Assembly (NCBI RefSeq): GCF_003205575.1
Contig: NZ_PYBW01000155.1
Location: 22,465 to 86,464 of the forward strand
Reading direction: 5' to 3'
DNA: 64,000 nucleotides
From: Streptomyces tateyamensis
Lineage (GTDB): Bacteria > Actinomycetota > Actinomycetes > Streptomycetales > Streptomycetaceae
The translations under genes and the position numbers were made by a program. Of the stretch, positions 1 through 7,870 are shown piece after piece. The notes beneath the pieces are model-generated. The model saw nothing but the letters and a program-made list of their open reading frames with translations. It did no database searches and was not told the origin of the DNA. Position 1 is the stretch's first letter; each line of letters opens with the position of its first letter.

Positions 1-2
1 TG

Positions 3-209
3 AACACCGAGTCGATGCGCCAGTACCTGGAGGCCGTCGCCGACCAGCGGCTGGCCCGCCTGGGCCTGCCGGTCCGGTACGGCTCGACCAACCCGTTCGG
101 CTTCATGGAGCTGCAGAACGTCCAGGAGCTGACCAACTTCTTCGAGCGCCGGGTCTCCGCGTACCAGGTGGCGGTCGAGGGTTCGGTCTCCTTCGACGAC
201 GAGTTCTAG
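3..209 (+). CDS. nrdB: Ribonucleotide reductase class I beta subunit, C-terminal end only
   Basis: This is the last 68 codons of a gene that begins before the window; the frame is open to the left edge and stops at TAG (207-209). The C-terminus contains NPFGFMEL, TNFFERRVSAYQ and an acidic SFDDEF tail, which match my memory of the actinomycete class I ribonucleotide reductase small subunit (R2). R2 carries the metal cofactor and radical that drive reduction of ribonucleotides to deoxyribonucleotides in the cytoplasm, and its extreme C-terminal acidic tail docks on the large subunit R1. The iron ligands and radical tyrosine lie outside the window and cannot be checked. The gene converges on the DUF1906 gene and ends 36 bases before a strong hairpin. 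Confidence 0.85.
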   Translation, partial: NTESMRQYLEAVADQRLARLGLPVRYGSTNPFGFMELQNVQELTNFFERRVSAYQVAVEGSVSFDDEF

Positions 210-245
210 GGCCTGGTCACTGGTCGCCACACCACGCACGACGAT

Positions 246-283
246 GGCCCGTCGGGCACCGGAACCCCGGTGCCCGACGGGCC
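246..283. terminator. Bidirectional hairpin terminator between nrdB and the DUF1906 gene
   Basis: Perfect 17-bp stem (246-262 pairs with 267-283) closed by an AACC tetraloop, lying between two convergent genes. There is no clear T-tract, as is common in Streptomyces. It should stop transcription from both sides. Confidence 0.85.
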
Positions 284-302
284 CTCACCCGTACCGGCCG
301 GG

Positions 303-2327
303 TCAGCCGGCCTGCACGGTGCCGCTGGCCCACAGCGCACCGCCGGCGGCGGGACCGCCGCCGGCCCGGTAGACCACCAGGTTCCCGTCGTCCTGCACCA
401 GGAAGTAGGCACCGGGGTTGCCCCAGGTGTTGGGGGTCCACAGCGCCCAGTTGCTGGTCGCGCTGCCGCCCGAGCGGTAGAGCACCAGGTTGCCGTCGGT
501 CTGCATGCTCAGGTAGGCGCCGGGGTTGTTGAACGTGTTGGCGGACCAGATCGCCGCCCCGTCGCTCTTGCGGTAGAGCACCAGGTTGCCGTCGGCCTGC
601 ATGGCCAGCCGGGTCTGCTTCGCGTCCACCCAGCGGCCGGCCGTCAGCCCCTGGCCGCCGCTGACGGTGGCCGGCATCGCGTAACTGCCGCTCGCCCAGA
701 CCGCGCCACCGGTGCCCGGGCCGCCGCCCGGCCGGTAGACCACCACGTTGCCGTCCTCCTGGACGGTCAGCGTGGCACCGGGGTTGCCGTCGGTGAAGGA
801 GGCCCAGAGCGCGGCGCCGTCGGTGCGGTAGACCACCAGGTTGCCGTCGCGCTGCATCACCGCGTAGGCGCCCGGGTTGCCCCCGGTGTTGGAGTGCCAC
901 AGGGTCTGCGCACCGCCGCCGGTCTTCAGGGTCGCCACCAGGTCACCGCCGGTCTGCATGGTCAGGGTGACCGGCGCCGTGCTGGTGGTCAGACTCTGAC
1001 CGCCCGTCAGCTGGTCGCCCACGCCCATCGCGTTGCCGCCGGCCTGGGTGGCGACGCTGACCGCGTCGGCGTCGATGTTGAGCTTGACGCCGCCCCAGGT
1101 CTGGTCGCCGTTGAGGTACTGGTGCACCCGGTTGGCACCCGGCCAGTAGCCCGCGGGCACGCCCATCCCGGCGTCCGAGGTGTTCTGGTTGGAGTTCCAG
1201 GCGGCCGCCCAGACCACGTCCGGGCGGGCGAAGGAGCTGTCGTTGTAGTGCGCCGACAGGTCCGCCAGCCCGCTGTACGGGCCGGAGTAGACGCCGGAGC
1301 GGTAGCCGGCCTGCTTCAGTGCGCTGGTCCAGCCGTTCAGGTAGGACAGCGACCGGGCGCCGGAGGTCGAGGAGTCGTAGTTCTCCAGGTCGTTGTAGAT
1401 CGTGGAACCGGCCGGGAAGCCCAGCGCGGTGAGCTTGGTGATCGCGTCGCCCGCGTCGCTCTGGCCCTGCTGCTGCGCGGTCGGCAGGTCGGTGGAGATC
1501 TGCAGCGCGAACTTGGTGTTGGCCTGGTGCCCGACGTAGATCGGCAGGAAGGACCAGCCGGCCTGGGCCTGGCGGCTCACCCAGCCCGCGTCCAGGTTGC
1601 CGGCGCCGCAGGCCTGGGCCGGGCCGCCGATGTAGATGCCCACCGACTGGTAGGGCGAGTTGGCCTTCCAGGTGTTCATCAGCGTGTCCGAGGGCGCGGT
1701 GCAGGCGTCGAAGCCCTTGCCGATGTCCACGGTGAGCGGGGTGCCGGAGGTGGCCGCCGCCGGGGCGGCCGCGGCCTGCGCGCGCGGCGCGGGTGCCGGG
1801 GCGCCGCTCTGCGCGCCGGACTGGGCGGCGCCGGCCGGCCGGGTCACCGTGGCACCGGCCAGCAGGGTGTTGACGACCTGCTCACCGGCGCCGTAACTGG
1901 CCGTCAGCTGCAGCCCGGTGCCGCGCAGTTGGACCCGGATCTCGCGGCTGCTGCGGCCGGCCTCGACCACCGCGGCGGGGACGGCGGCACCGGCCTCGAC
2001 CACCGGGGCCGCCGGGCGGCCGGGGACCGCCGCGGGGGTCGGCTCGATCAGCAGCGCGTCGGTCCGCCCGCCCGCCAGGTGCGCCGGGCAGTCCTGGTCC
2101 GCGCCCGGGGTGCCGAGGTAGACGGTGTGCTGGTCGAAGCGCACGCAGCTGCGCGGGTTCTGGGCCAGGTCGACGACCTGCCAGTCGGCCGGCACCTGGA
2201 GGTGGTAGCCGCGGTAGTCGACGGCGCGGCTGCTGTCGGCCGCCAGCGCCTGCGGCACGGCCAGGCTGGACAGGCCGGCGGTCAAAAGGAGGAGGGCAGC
2301 GGCACTGCCCGCCGAGCGTTGTGGCAT
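303..2327 (-). CDS. Secreted DUF1906 glycoside-hydrolase-like protein with bulb-type lectin repeats
   Basis: A 674-residue predicted secreted protein. Residues 1-29 form a Sec signal peptide (MPQRSAGS, hydrophobic core, then VPQALA/AD). Residues ~35-100 form an N-terminal segment I do not recognise. A low-complexity Pro/Ala stretch leads to a DUF1906 (Rv2525c-type, TIM-barrel glycosidase-like) domain at ~200-410, with TVDIGKGFDACTAP at its start and YNDLENYD holding the likely acidic catalytic residue. The C-terminal ~240 residues carry at least five QxDGNLVxYR repeats, the mannose-binding motif of monocot (B-type) lectins, so two lectin modules are likely. Inferred role: a cell-wall- or polysaccharide-directed hydrolase tethered by its lectin. 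The substrate is unknown. It is monocistronic, with a palindromic operator-like region just upstream. Confidence 0.85.
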   Translation of the reverse strand: MPQRSAGSAAALLLLTAGLSSLAVPQALAADSSRAVDYRGYHLQVPADWQVVDLAQNPRSCVRFDQHTVYLGTPGADQDCPAHLAGGRTDALLIEPTPAAVPGRPAAPVVEAGAAVPAAVVEAGRSSREIRVQLRGTGLQLTASYGAGEQVVNTLLAGATVTRPAGAAQSGAQSGAPAPAPRAQAAAAPAAATSGTPLTVDIGKGFDACTAPSDTLMNTWKANSPYQSVGIYIGGPAQACGAGNLDAGWVSRQAQAGWSFLPIYVGHQANTKFALQISTDLPTAQQQGQSDAGDAITKLTALGFPAGSTIYNDLENYDSSTSGARSLSYLNGWTSALKQAGYRSGVYSGPYSGLADLSAHYNDSSFARPDVVWAAAWNSNQNTSDAGMGVPAGYWPGANRVHQYLNGDQTWGGVKLNIDADAVSVATQAGGNAMGVGDQLTGGQSLTTSTAPVTLTMQTGGDLVATLKTGGGAQTLWHSNTGGNPGAYAVMQRDGNLVVYRTDGAALWASFTDGNPGATLTVQEDGNVVVYRPGGGPGTGGAVWASGSYAMPATVSGGQGLTAGRWVDAKQTRLAMQADGNLVLYRKSDGAAIWSANTFNNPGAYLSMQTDGNLVLYRSGGSATSNWALWTPNTWGNPGAYFLVQDDGNLVVYRAGGGPAAGGALWASGTVQAG

Positions 2328-2345
2328 GAGGTGGGATTCGCCCCT

Positions 2346-2389
2346 TCGTTCGCGAGCATGTGATGATCAATCACACGCAATGCGAACGA
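2346..2389 (-). promoter_or_regulatory. Nested palindrome upstream of the DUF1906 gene (putative operator)
   Basis: Two inverted repeats are nested around one centre. The outer arms are TCGTTCGC (2346-2353) and GCGAACGA (2382-2389). The inner arms are TGTGAT (2359-2364) and ATCACA (2370-2375). The region is AT-rich for this genome and lies 19-62 bases upstream of the start codon. The inner element resembles a CRP-like TGTGA/TCACA site but with the wrong spacing (7 rather than 6 between TGTGA and TCACA). The cognate regulator is unknown. Confidence 0.5.
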
Positions 2390-2433
2390 TAATAAGCACG
2401 CCTGACAGCGCGGCTTCGGCGGCACGCACGACA

Positions 2434-2463
2434 CCGCGGCCCCGCCCGGAGGCGGGGCCGCGG
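2434..2463 (-). terminator. Hairpin terminator downstream of def
   Basis: Perfect 13-bp GC stem (2434-2446 with 2451-2463) and CGGA loop, starting 31 bases after the def stop codon on the minus strand. Confidence 0.8.
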
Positions 2464-2493
2464 TCGGGTCGCGACGGGGTGGCCGACGCTTCG

Positions 2494-3120
2494 TCAGTCG
2501 TTCGGCACGGTGGCGTAGCGCGGGGTGCCCTCGTTCATCTGGCGCAGCGCGTCCTTGCGGTCCCGCTTGGAGAGCCGGTCGATGTACAGGTAGCCGTTGA
2601 GGTGGTCGGTCTCGTGCTGCAGGCAGCGGGCGAAGAAGCCGGTGCCCTCGACCCGGACCGGGTTGCCGTCCTTGTCCTGGCCGGTCACCACGGCGAAGTC
2701 CGGGCGCGGCAGTTCGGCGTAGGCACCGGGCACCGAGAGGCAGCCCTCGTTGCCGTCGTCCAGGGTGCGCCGGTCCACCGGCAGCTCCTCGACCACCGGG
2801 TTGACCACGTGGCCGATGTGCCGCACGTTCTGGTCGTCCGGGCAGTCGTACACGAACACCTTGGCGTCCACGCCGATCTGGTTGGCCGCCAGGCCCACGC
2901 CCTCGGCCGCGTACATCGAGACGAACATGTCGTCGATCAGCGCGGACAGCTCGCCGTCGAACTCGGTGACGGTCTTGCACTCGCGGTGCAGCACCGGGTT
3001 GCCCACCACGGTGATCGGCCGGGCAGTGCCCTTGCTGAGGTCGGGCTCCTCACCGATCACCTGGACCGGCTCGGCCGGCTCCTGGTGCTCGTGGGTGTGC
3101 TCGTCGTGCTGCTCGGCCAT
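2494..3120 (-). CDS. def: Peptide deformylase
   Basis: A 208-residue metalloenzyme that removes the N-formyl group from nascent proteins at the ribosome exit. All three family motifs are visible: GVGLAANQIGV (motif 1), EGCLSVPG (motif 2, with the metal-binding Cys) and HETDHLNG (motif 3, the HExxH-type metal ligands and catalytic Glu). The first ~35 residues are acidic and His/Glu-rich (EQHDEHTHEHQEP) and precede the conserved fold; such extensions are common in Streptomyces deformylases. The ATG follows a GGAG-containing upstream sequence. Streptomyces genomes usually hold several def paralogs. It stands alone, with its own terminator downstream and the TPR gene ending 52 bases upstream in the same direction. 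Confidence 0.95.
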   Translation of the reverse strand: MAEQHDEHTHEHQEPAEPVQVIGEEPDLSKGTARPITVVGNPVLHRECKTVTEFDGELSALIDDMFVSMYAAEGVGLAANQIGVDAKVFVYDCPDDQNVRHIGHVVNPVVEELPVDRRTLDDGNEGCLSVPGAYAELPRPDFAVVTGQDKDGNPVRVEGTGFFARCLQHETDHLNGYLYIDRLSKRDRKDALRQMNEGTPRYATVPND

Positions 3121-3172
3121 CTGTCCGCTCCTGGTCTGCGCCGGTCTTGGCTAACCCTCCAAGCCTAAGAGG

Positions 3173-4162
3173 TCAGCAGACCTCCTCCACGTCCCGGTAG
3201 GCACGGGTGGTCGGCGCAGCGGCCACCCAGCGGTCCAGCAGCAGGCGGACCAGGCCCGCCGGGGCGGCGATGCCGCACTCGCGCTCGGTCTGCCAGGCGG
3301 TGCCGGCCGCGCCCTGGCTGAGGTGGCTCAGGTGGCCGGGGTGCGCGGCGTCCCCGTCGTCGTGCGGGTCGTGGTGCACGGTACGGCCGTCGTCGGTCAC
3401 CATCCGGCTCTCCGAGCAGGCCCGGCAGAGCAGCCGGACCGAGGAGGTCCAGTCCTCGGCCGCGTAGCCGGCCTCGGCCACCAGCCGCTCCAGCGCGTCC
3501 CGGTCCGCCTCCGCGGCGGCCTGCAGCAGCACCACGTAGGTCGGCACCGGCGAGGGCGCCCACAGCTCGATCTCGTCGAAGACCGGGTAGGCGGTGCCGG
3601 CGGCCACCCGCTCGCCGTGCGGGGCGCCGTCGTGCAGCACCACCTCGCCCCAGCGGCGGCCGGAGGAGGGCAACGGGATGGAGAGCACCTCGACCCGGGC
3701 CGGGTCCAGCCGGCGGCCCCAGACCACCTCGGACTCGCCCTCCGGGGAGAGCCGCACCGGGGTGGTGCCCAGCTCCAGGCGGACCGGGCCGTCCGCCACC
3801 GCACCCGCTCCGCCGGGCAGCTTGAGGCCGTAGGCCTGCCAGGACCGGCGGGCCAGCGGCCAGTCCTGCAGGGCGGTCGCGGTGATGCCCAGGTTCCACC
3901 AGTCGGGGGCGCCCTGGTCGCGGTCGAGCAGGGCCACCGCGCGCAGGCCGGCCACCCGGGCCTGCTCCCAGTCCCGGCGGAACTTGTGCAGCAGCGCCAG
4001 GTTGAACCAGGAGTCGGAGAGCCAGGGTTCCAGGTCGGCGGCCATCACCAGCAGTGCGCCGGCGTCCTCGTACCGCCCGTCGCCGATCAGCGTGAAGGCC
4101 CGGTCGGTCGTCTGCCGCCAGGTGGCGGACGGCCGGTGCCGTGCCCGGTGGAAGATCTTCAC
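3173..4162 (-). CDS. Tetratricopeptide-repeat protein of unknown function
   Basis: A 329-residue cytoplasmic protein starting at GTG 4162 (VKIFHRARHRP), preceded by GGCAGGG; the reading frame stays open to 4288, but the extra residues look non-coding. The N-terminal ~110 residues form two or three TPR-like helical pairs (AFTLIGDGRYEDAGALLVMAADLEP, SWFNLALLHKFRRDWEQA, WWNLGITATALQDWPLARRSW). The C-terminal two thirds contain CRACSESR and an Asp/His-rich stretch (HHDPHDDGDAAHPGHLSH) that could bind metal. From memory, related proteins are conserved in Streptomyces next to def. TPR units usually mediate protein contacts; no partner can be named from the sequence. Confidence 0.75.
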   Translation of the reverse strand: MKIFHRARHRPSATWRQTTDRAFTLIGDGRYEDAGALLVMAADLEPWLSDSWFNLALLHKFRRDWEQARVAGLRAVALLDRDQGAPDWWNLGITATALQDWPLARRSWQAYGLKLPGGAGAVADGPVRLELGTTPVRLSPEGESEVVWGRRLDPARVEVLSIPLPSSGRRWGEVVLHDGAPHGERVAAGTAYPVFDEIELWAPSPVPTYVVLLQAAAEADRDALERLVAEAGYAAEDWTSSVRLLCRACSESRMVTDDGRTVHHDPHDDGDAAHPGHLSHLSQGAAGTAWQTERECGIAAPAGLVRLLLDRWVAAAPTTRAYRDVEEVC

Positions 4163-4321
4163 GTTGCCCTGCCGCCTGTCCGCTCGGTTCCGCTGAATCC
4201 TGCTGGGAGCCGGTCCGCCTCCCCGGTGCCGAGCCGGGAGCCCGGAGCCCCGGTTCGGGTGTTCCACGCTATGACCGCATCCAACCACGGCCGCACCCGG
4301 GCGCGCTCACCGCACAGGGGT

Positions 4322-5794
4322 TCATCCGCCCTCGGCCCTGGCCACCGTGCAGGGCCCGCGCCCCTGGGCCCGGACCCGCTCCAGCGCGGCCACCACCACC
4401 GGGTCGAAACTGCGCCCGCAGTGCGCCCGCAGCACCGCCAGCGCGCCCGCCGAACCGTCCGCCGCCCCGCACAGGTCCTCGTGCGCGTTGGCCACCCGGA
4501 TGATCCGGGCCGCCAGCGGCAGCGTGCGGTCGGTGCGGCCGTCCGGGCCGAGCAGCGGATCCGCCGACCGGGCCACCTGCTCGGCCACCGGCTCGGGCAC
4601 CCCGGTGCAGCGGATCACCTCGCTGCCCAGCCGGGCGATCCGCTGCTGCTCCTGCTCCGGCAGGGTGGCGGTGGCCCCCGCCGCCACCGGCTCGACCAGC
4701 GAGAGCTGACCGATGTCGTGCATGAGGGCCGCGTACTCCAGCAGAGCCAGCTCGTGCGCGCCCAGGCCCAGCTCGCGGCCGACGGCGCAGGCCGTGTCCG
4801 CCACCCGGCGGGCGTGCCCGGGTGCCGTGTAGCCGGCCACCTCGGTGGCCCGGGCCAGGGTGGCGATGGTCTGCCCGTAGGTGGCCCGCACCGCGGCGGC
4901 CCGCCGGAACGAGGTCTGGGCCAGCAGCAGCGGCAGGCAGAAGACCGGCAGCGCCCACAGCCCCACCTCGCCTGCCGCCAGGCTCACCAGCATCCCGGTG
5001 GCCGCGATCGCCGACCCGATCCCCGGCAGCGCGCGCAGCTCCTCCTCCAGCGCCGGGCCGAACCGCCCGCCGCCCTGGTGCTGACTGGCCGCCAGCACCG
5101 CGTCGCACAGCCCGGCCAGCGCGGCCACCAGCACCAGGAAGACCCCGTAGGCCGGGCCGGCCAGCGGCACCCGGTCCAGCGCACCGCTGGTGTAGAGCGG
5201 TTGGAAGAGCAGCGCGGCGAACCCGACCACCAGCAGTCGGCGGGCCGCGCCGTCCCCGTCGAAGGAGCGGGCCCGCGCCACCCGGTCGGCCCGGCGCCGG
5301 TGGCCGCGCTGACCGCGCACCGGGGGTCCGCGCCGGGCCCGCGGCATCGGCGCACCCCGGTGCGGATGCCCGCCCACCGGGGTGCGCCGCGGGCGCGGCA
5401 CCGAGGCCTGCCGGTCCGCCGCCGGCCCCCGCAGCCGGCCGGCCAGGGCCAGGGCCGCGGCCCGCACCACCGCCCCCATCAGCAGCCCCGCCCCGACCAC
5501 GGCCACCACCTGCAGCGCCCCGTGCTGGGTGGGCAGCCCGCGCAGCGGACCGAGCAGCGCGTAGGCGAGTCCGGCGGCGGCACCCAGCGGTGCCTGCTCG
5601 CGCCCGCCGGGGCGCCGGATCCGTACCGCCTCGCCCACCGTGACCAGCGCCGCGAAGCTGACCGCGACCAGCGGCTCCGTCACGCCGCGGGCGGCCGTCG
5701 CGGTCAGCGCGGCGGCCACCAGCAGCAGCGCGCCGGCCCGCACCACCGAGCGCCCGCTCAGCGCGCCGCCCGCACCGGCCGGACCGGCCCTCAC
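4322..5794 (-). CDS. Membrane protein with a degenerate HD-GYP-type domain
   Basis: A 490-residue protein starting at GTG 5794, which overlaps the stop codon of the upstream HD-GYP gene (GTGA), so translation is probably coupled. The N-terminal half has several hydrophobic segments (VRAGALLLVAAALTATAA, LLVVGFAALLF, YGVFLVLVAALAGL) split by a basic Arg/Pro-rich loop. The C-terminal ~200 residues form an HD domain with GHARRV and MHDIGQLSL, the metal-binding HD pair. The HHExxDGxGYP motif present in its neighbour is absent. It is therefore likely a partner or sensor rather than an active cyclic-di-GMP phosphodiesterase, though other HD hydrolase activity remains possible. Confidence 0.8.
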   Translation of the reverse strand: MRAGPAGAGGALSGRSVVRAGALLLVAAALTATAARGVTEPLVAVSFAALVTVGEAVRIRRPGGREQAPLGAAAGLAYALLGPLRGLPTQHGALQVVAVVGAGLLMGAVVRAAALALAGRLRGPAADRQASVPRPRRTPVGGHPHRGAPMPRARRGPPVRGQRGHRRRADRVARARSFDGDGAARRLLVVGFAALLFQPLYTSGALDRVPLAGPAYGVFLVLVAALAGLCDAVLAASQHQGGGRFGPALEEELRALPGIGSAIAATGMLVSLAAGEVGLWALPVFCLPLLLAQTSFRRAAAVRATYGQTIATLARATEVAGYTAPGHARRVADTACAVGRELGLGAHELALLEYAALMHDIGQLSLVEPVAAGATATLPEQEQQRIARLGSEVIRCTGVPEPVAEQVARSADPLLGPDGRTDRTLPLAARIIRVANAHEDLCGAADGSAGALAVLRAHCGRSFDPVVVAALERVRAQGRGPCTVARAEGG

Positions 5795-7179
5795 CTGGCA
5801 CCCCCGGTGGTCAGCCGGGGCGGCGGCTCCGGCACCCCGAGCGGGATGTCGGGCACCGCGGCGTCCTCGCCCTCGGCCGGCGGCAGCACCGGCTGCCAGC
5901 CGTGCCGGCCCACCGCGGCGACCAGCGCCTCCACCATCACCGGGTCGAACTGGCTGCCCGCGCACCGGCGCAACTCGGTCACCGCCTCGGGGACCGGGCG
6001 CCCGCGCCGGTAGGAGCGGGTGGAGGTCATCGAGTCGAAGGCGTCGGCCACCGCGATGATCCGGGCGAACTCCGGGATCCGGTCGCCGGCCAGGCCGTGC
6101 GGGTAGCCGCGGCCGTCCAGCCGCTCGTGGTGGTGCAGGATGCCGGCGTGCGCCTCGCCGAGGAAGTCGATGCCGCGCACCAGCTCGTGCCCGTACTCGG
6201 GGTGCACCTCGACCGCCCGCCGCTCGGCCTCGGAGAGGGGACCGTTTCTGCGCAACAGTTCGGTGGCCACCCCGAGCTTGCCCACGTCGTGCAGGGTGCC
6301 GGCGAAGTGCAGGGTGCGCAGCCGCTCGCCGGTCATGCCGAGCTGACCGGCGATCAGCACCGAGGCCCGGCCAACCCGTTCGCTGTGACCGCGGGTGTAG
6401 GAGTCCTTGATCTCCACCGCCTGCACCAGCGCCTCCACGGTGGCCCGGTGCGCGGCCCGCTCCCGGTGCCCCTGGGCGAAGACCCAGGCCGAGATGGACA
6501 GCGGCAACAGCGCCAGCACCGCGGCGAAGGCGCCGTACGGACCCTGCCAGAGCACCGCCATCATCAGCCCGCCGAGCGCGTGCACCAGGGCCGGCAGGCC
6601 GAGCACGCTGCGCGCGCCACGGGCCAGCTCGGGCAGCGGAGTGTGCTCGGCCAGCACCCGCACCCCGGCCACCAGCACCCCGTTGACCAGGCAGAACGCC
6701 AGTACGGCGGCCAGCGCCGGGGCGAGCGCCGCCGGGTAGCGGGCGCCCAGCAGCAGTCGCGGCCCGTGTAACAGGCCGAACAGCACCGCGGCCGTCCAGG
6801 CGGCGAGGGCGAACTGGGCCGCGTTCCACGCCCGGCGCAGCAGCGGCGGGCCGCCCGGCACGCCGCCGGTCAGCACGGCGGGCAGCGCGACCAGCGCGGC
6901 GGCGCCCGGCGGCAGCATCAGGACCCCGGCGTAGAGCACCGGCAGGAAGGTGTTGGCGCTGGGCCGGATCACCCCGGCCGGCCCGGCCGCCGCCCGCGGC
7001 GGGCCGCCCAGCCGGGACCGGGCCCGGCGCACCGCGCGCAGGCAGGGGCTGGGCACGCCCTGGGCGACCGACTCCCAGCAGGCGTGCAGGAAGGCGAGCA
7101 GCGCCACCCGGGGCCAGTCGACCGGCCCGGTCCAGTTCCACCGGCCCGGCAGCAGGCAGCAGCCGGCGGCCAGCAGCAC
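5791..7179 (-). CDS. Membrane-bound HD-GYP domain protein, probable cyclic-di-GMP phosphodiesterase
   Basis: A 462-residue protein with ~5-7 hydrophobic N-terminal segments and a full C-terminal HD-GYP domain: RGHSERVGR, LHDVGKLGV (HD metal ligands), HHHERLDGRGYP (GYP motif) and ADAFDSMTSTR. HD-GYP enzymes hydrolyse cyclic-di-GMP, which in Streptomyces governs development through BldD. The start is uncertain: GTG 7179 is the first usable codon after an in-frame stop at 7297-7299, but the hydrophobic segment begins a few residues earlier (RGYVLLVLLAAG), so a non-standard start upstream is possible. It is co-transcribed with the degenerate HD partner. A membrane sensor controlling c-di-GMP turnover is the natural inference. 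Confidence 0.85.
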   Translation of the reverse strand: MLLAAGCCLLPGRWNWTGPVDWPRVALLAFLHACWESVAQGVPSPCLRAVRRARSRLGGPPRAAAGPAGVIRPSANTFLPVLYAGVLMLPPGAAALVALPAVLTGGVPGGPPLLRRAWNAAQFALAAWTAAVLFGLLHGPRLLLGARYPAALAPALAAVLAFCLVNGVLVAGVRVLAEHTPLPELARGARSVLGLPALVHALGGLMMAVLWQGPYGAFAAVLALLPLSISAWVFAQGHRERAAHRATVEALVQAVEIKDSYTRGHSERVGRASVLIAGQLGMTGERLRTLHFAGTLHDVGKLGVATELLRRNGPLSEAERRAVEVHPEYGHELVRGIDFLGEAHAGILHHHERLDGRGYPHGLAGDRIPEFARIIAVADAFDSMTSTRSYRRGRPVPEAVTELRRCAGSQFDPVMVEALVAAVGRHGWQPVLPPAEGEDAAVPDIPLGVPEPPPRLTTGGAR

Positions 7180-7440
7180 CAGCAGGACGTAGCCGCGGGC
7201 CGGGGCGGACAGGCGTGCGACGACCGCCCGTTCAGGGGCCGTCCGTTCAGGGAGCGCCTGGCCCCCGCGATCGACAGCGATCTCAGCCTCCCCACCTCAC
7301 CGGGCTCGTCAGAGGAGGATAGGGCTCAACTCCCGCGCCGGAAGCCGCCATCGCGCGATACCCGGCCACACCCGGCACACACTCACCCGATCGAGTGACT
7401 TCGGCGAACTGACGGCGCGTCATGCTTCCGTCGGCGCGAA
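7180..7440. other. Intergenic region upstream of the HD-GYP gene
   Basis: No gene seen. It must hold the promoter of the HD-GYP pair (minus strand). I see a short direct repeat (CCGTTCAGG twice, near 7228 and 7243) but no recognisable promoter boxes. Confidence 0.4.
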
Positions 7441-7482
7441 CGCCACCGGGGCCCGGGAGCGAACTCCCGGGCCCCGGTGGCG
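7441..7482 (-). terminator. Hairpin terminator downstream of rsrA
   Basis: Perfect 19-bp stem (7441-7459 with 7464-7482) and CGAA loop, 34 bases past the rsrA stop on the minus strand. Confidence 0.9.
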
Positions 7483-7516
7483 GTGCCGTACTTCGAAGCT
7501 GCCCTGCTCTGGTGGG

Positions 7517-7870
7517 CTACTCGGCGGGCGAGACCACCGGACCGGCGGTCAGCAGCCCGGAGCCGTCGTGCGCACCGGTCGGATCCACCTGGACCACCGG
7601 CTCGGCACTGCGCTGGCCGGCCCGGATGCTGTCGATCCGGGCGAGCACCTTGCTGCGCAGGTCCGACGGAGTGTCGTCACACCCGCAGGAGCGCTTGATC
7701 AGCGCCTTGATCGCCTGCTCCAGACCGTACTTCTCCAGGCAGGGCGAGCACTCGTCGAGGTGCTGGCGGAGCTTGGCGCAGTCCCCCTCCGGCATCTCGT
7801 TGTCGAGGAACTCGTAGAGGTGGTCGAGCACCTCGCCGCAGTCGGTGGCGTGCGGGTCTCCGCAGCTCAT
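7517..7870 (-). CDS. rsrA: Redox-sensing zinc anti-sigma factor RsrA
   Basis: A 117-residue anti-sigma factor. It has the ZAS motif H37-L-D-E-C41-S-P-C44, with additional Cys at 3, 11, 31, 62 and 64 (my count). In S. coelicolor, RsrA binds SigR when reduced and zinc-loaded; disulfide stress forms an intramolecular disulfide involving Cys11 and Cys44, expels zinc and frees SigR. All those residues are present. In S. coelicolor the CC pair is at 61/62; here it reads S61-C62-G-C64, a small difference outside the core switch. The ATG overlaps the sigR stop (ATGA), indicating coupled translation and a balanced ratio. The C-terminal ~35 residues are variable. It shares the SigR-driven transcript. 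Confidence 0.95.
   Translation of the reverse strand: MSCGDPHATDCGEVLDHLYEFLDNEMPEGDCAKLRQHLDECSPCLEKYGLEQAIKALIKRSCGCDDTPSDLRSKVLARIDSIRAGQRSAEPVVQVDPTGAHDGSGLLTAGPVVSPAE

Noticed and set aside
270..2363. Long plus-strand open frame opposite the DUF1906 gene, and similar long antisense frames throughout
   Set aside because: High GC makes antisense frames stay open; none has domain motifs and their composition is Arg/Gly/Ala/His-biased.
2359..2375. Canonical Crp site
   Set aside because: The TGTGA and TCACA halves are 7 rather than 6 bases apart; reported only as a palindrome.
4322..7141. A single 939-residue reading frame spanning both HD genes
   Set aside because: Its N-terminal half is Arg/Gly/Ala-rich non-protein sequence; two coupled frames with clear HD motifs explain the region.
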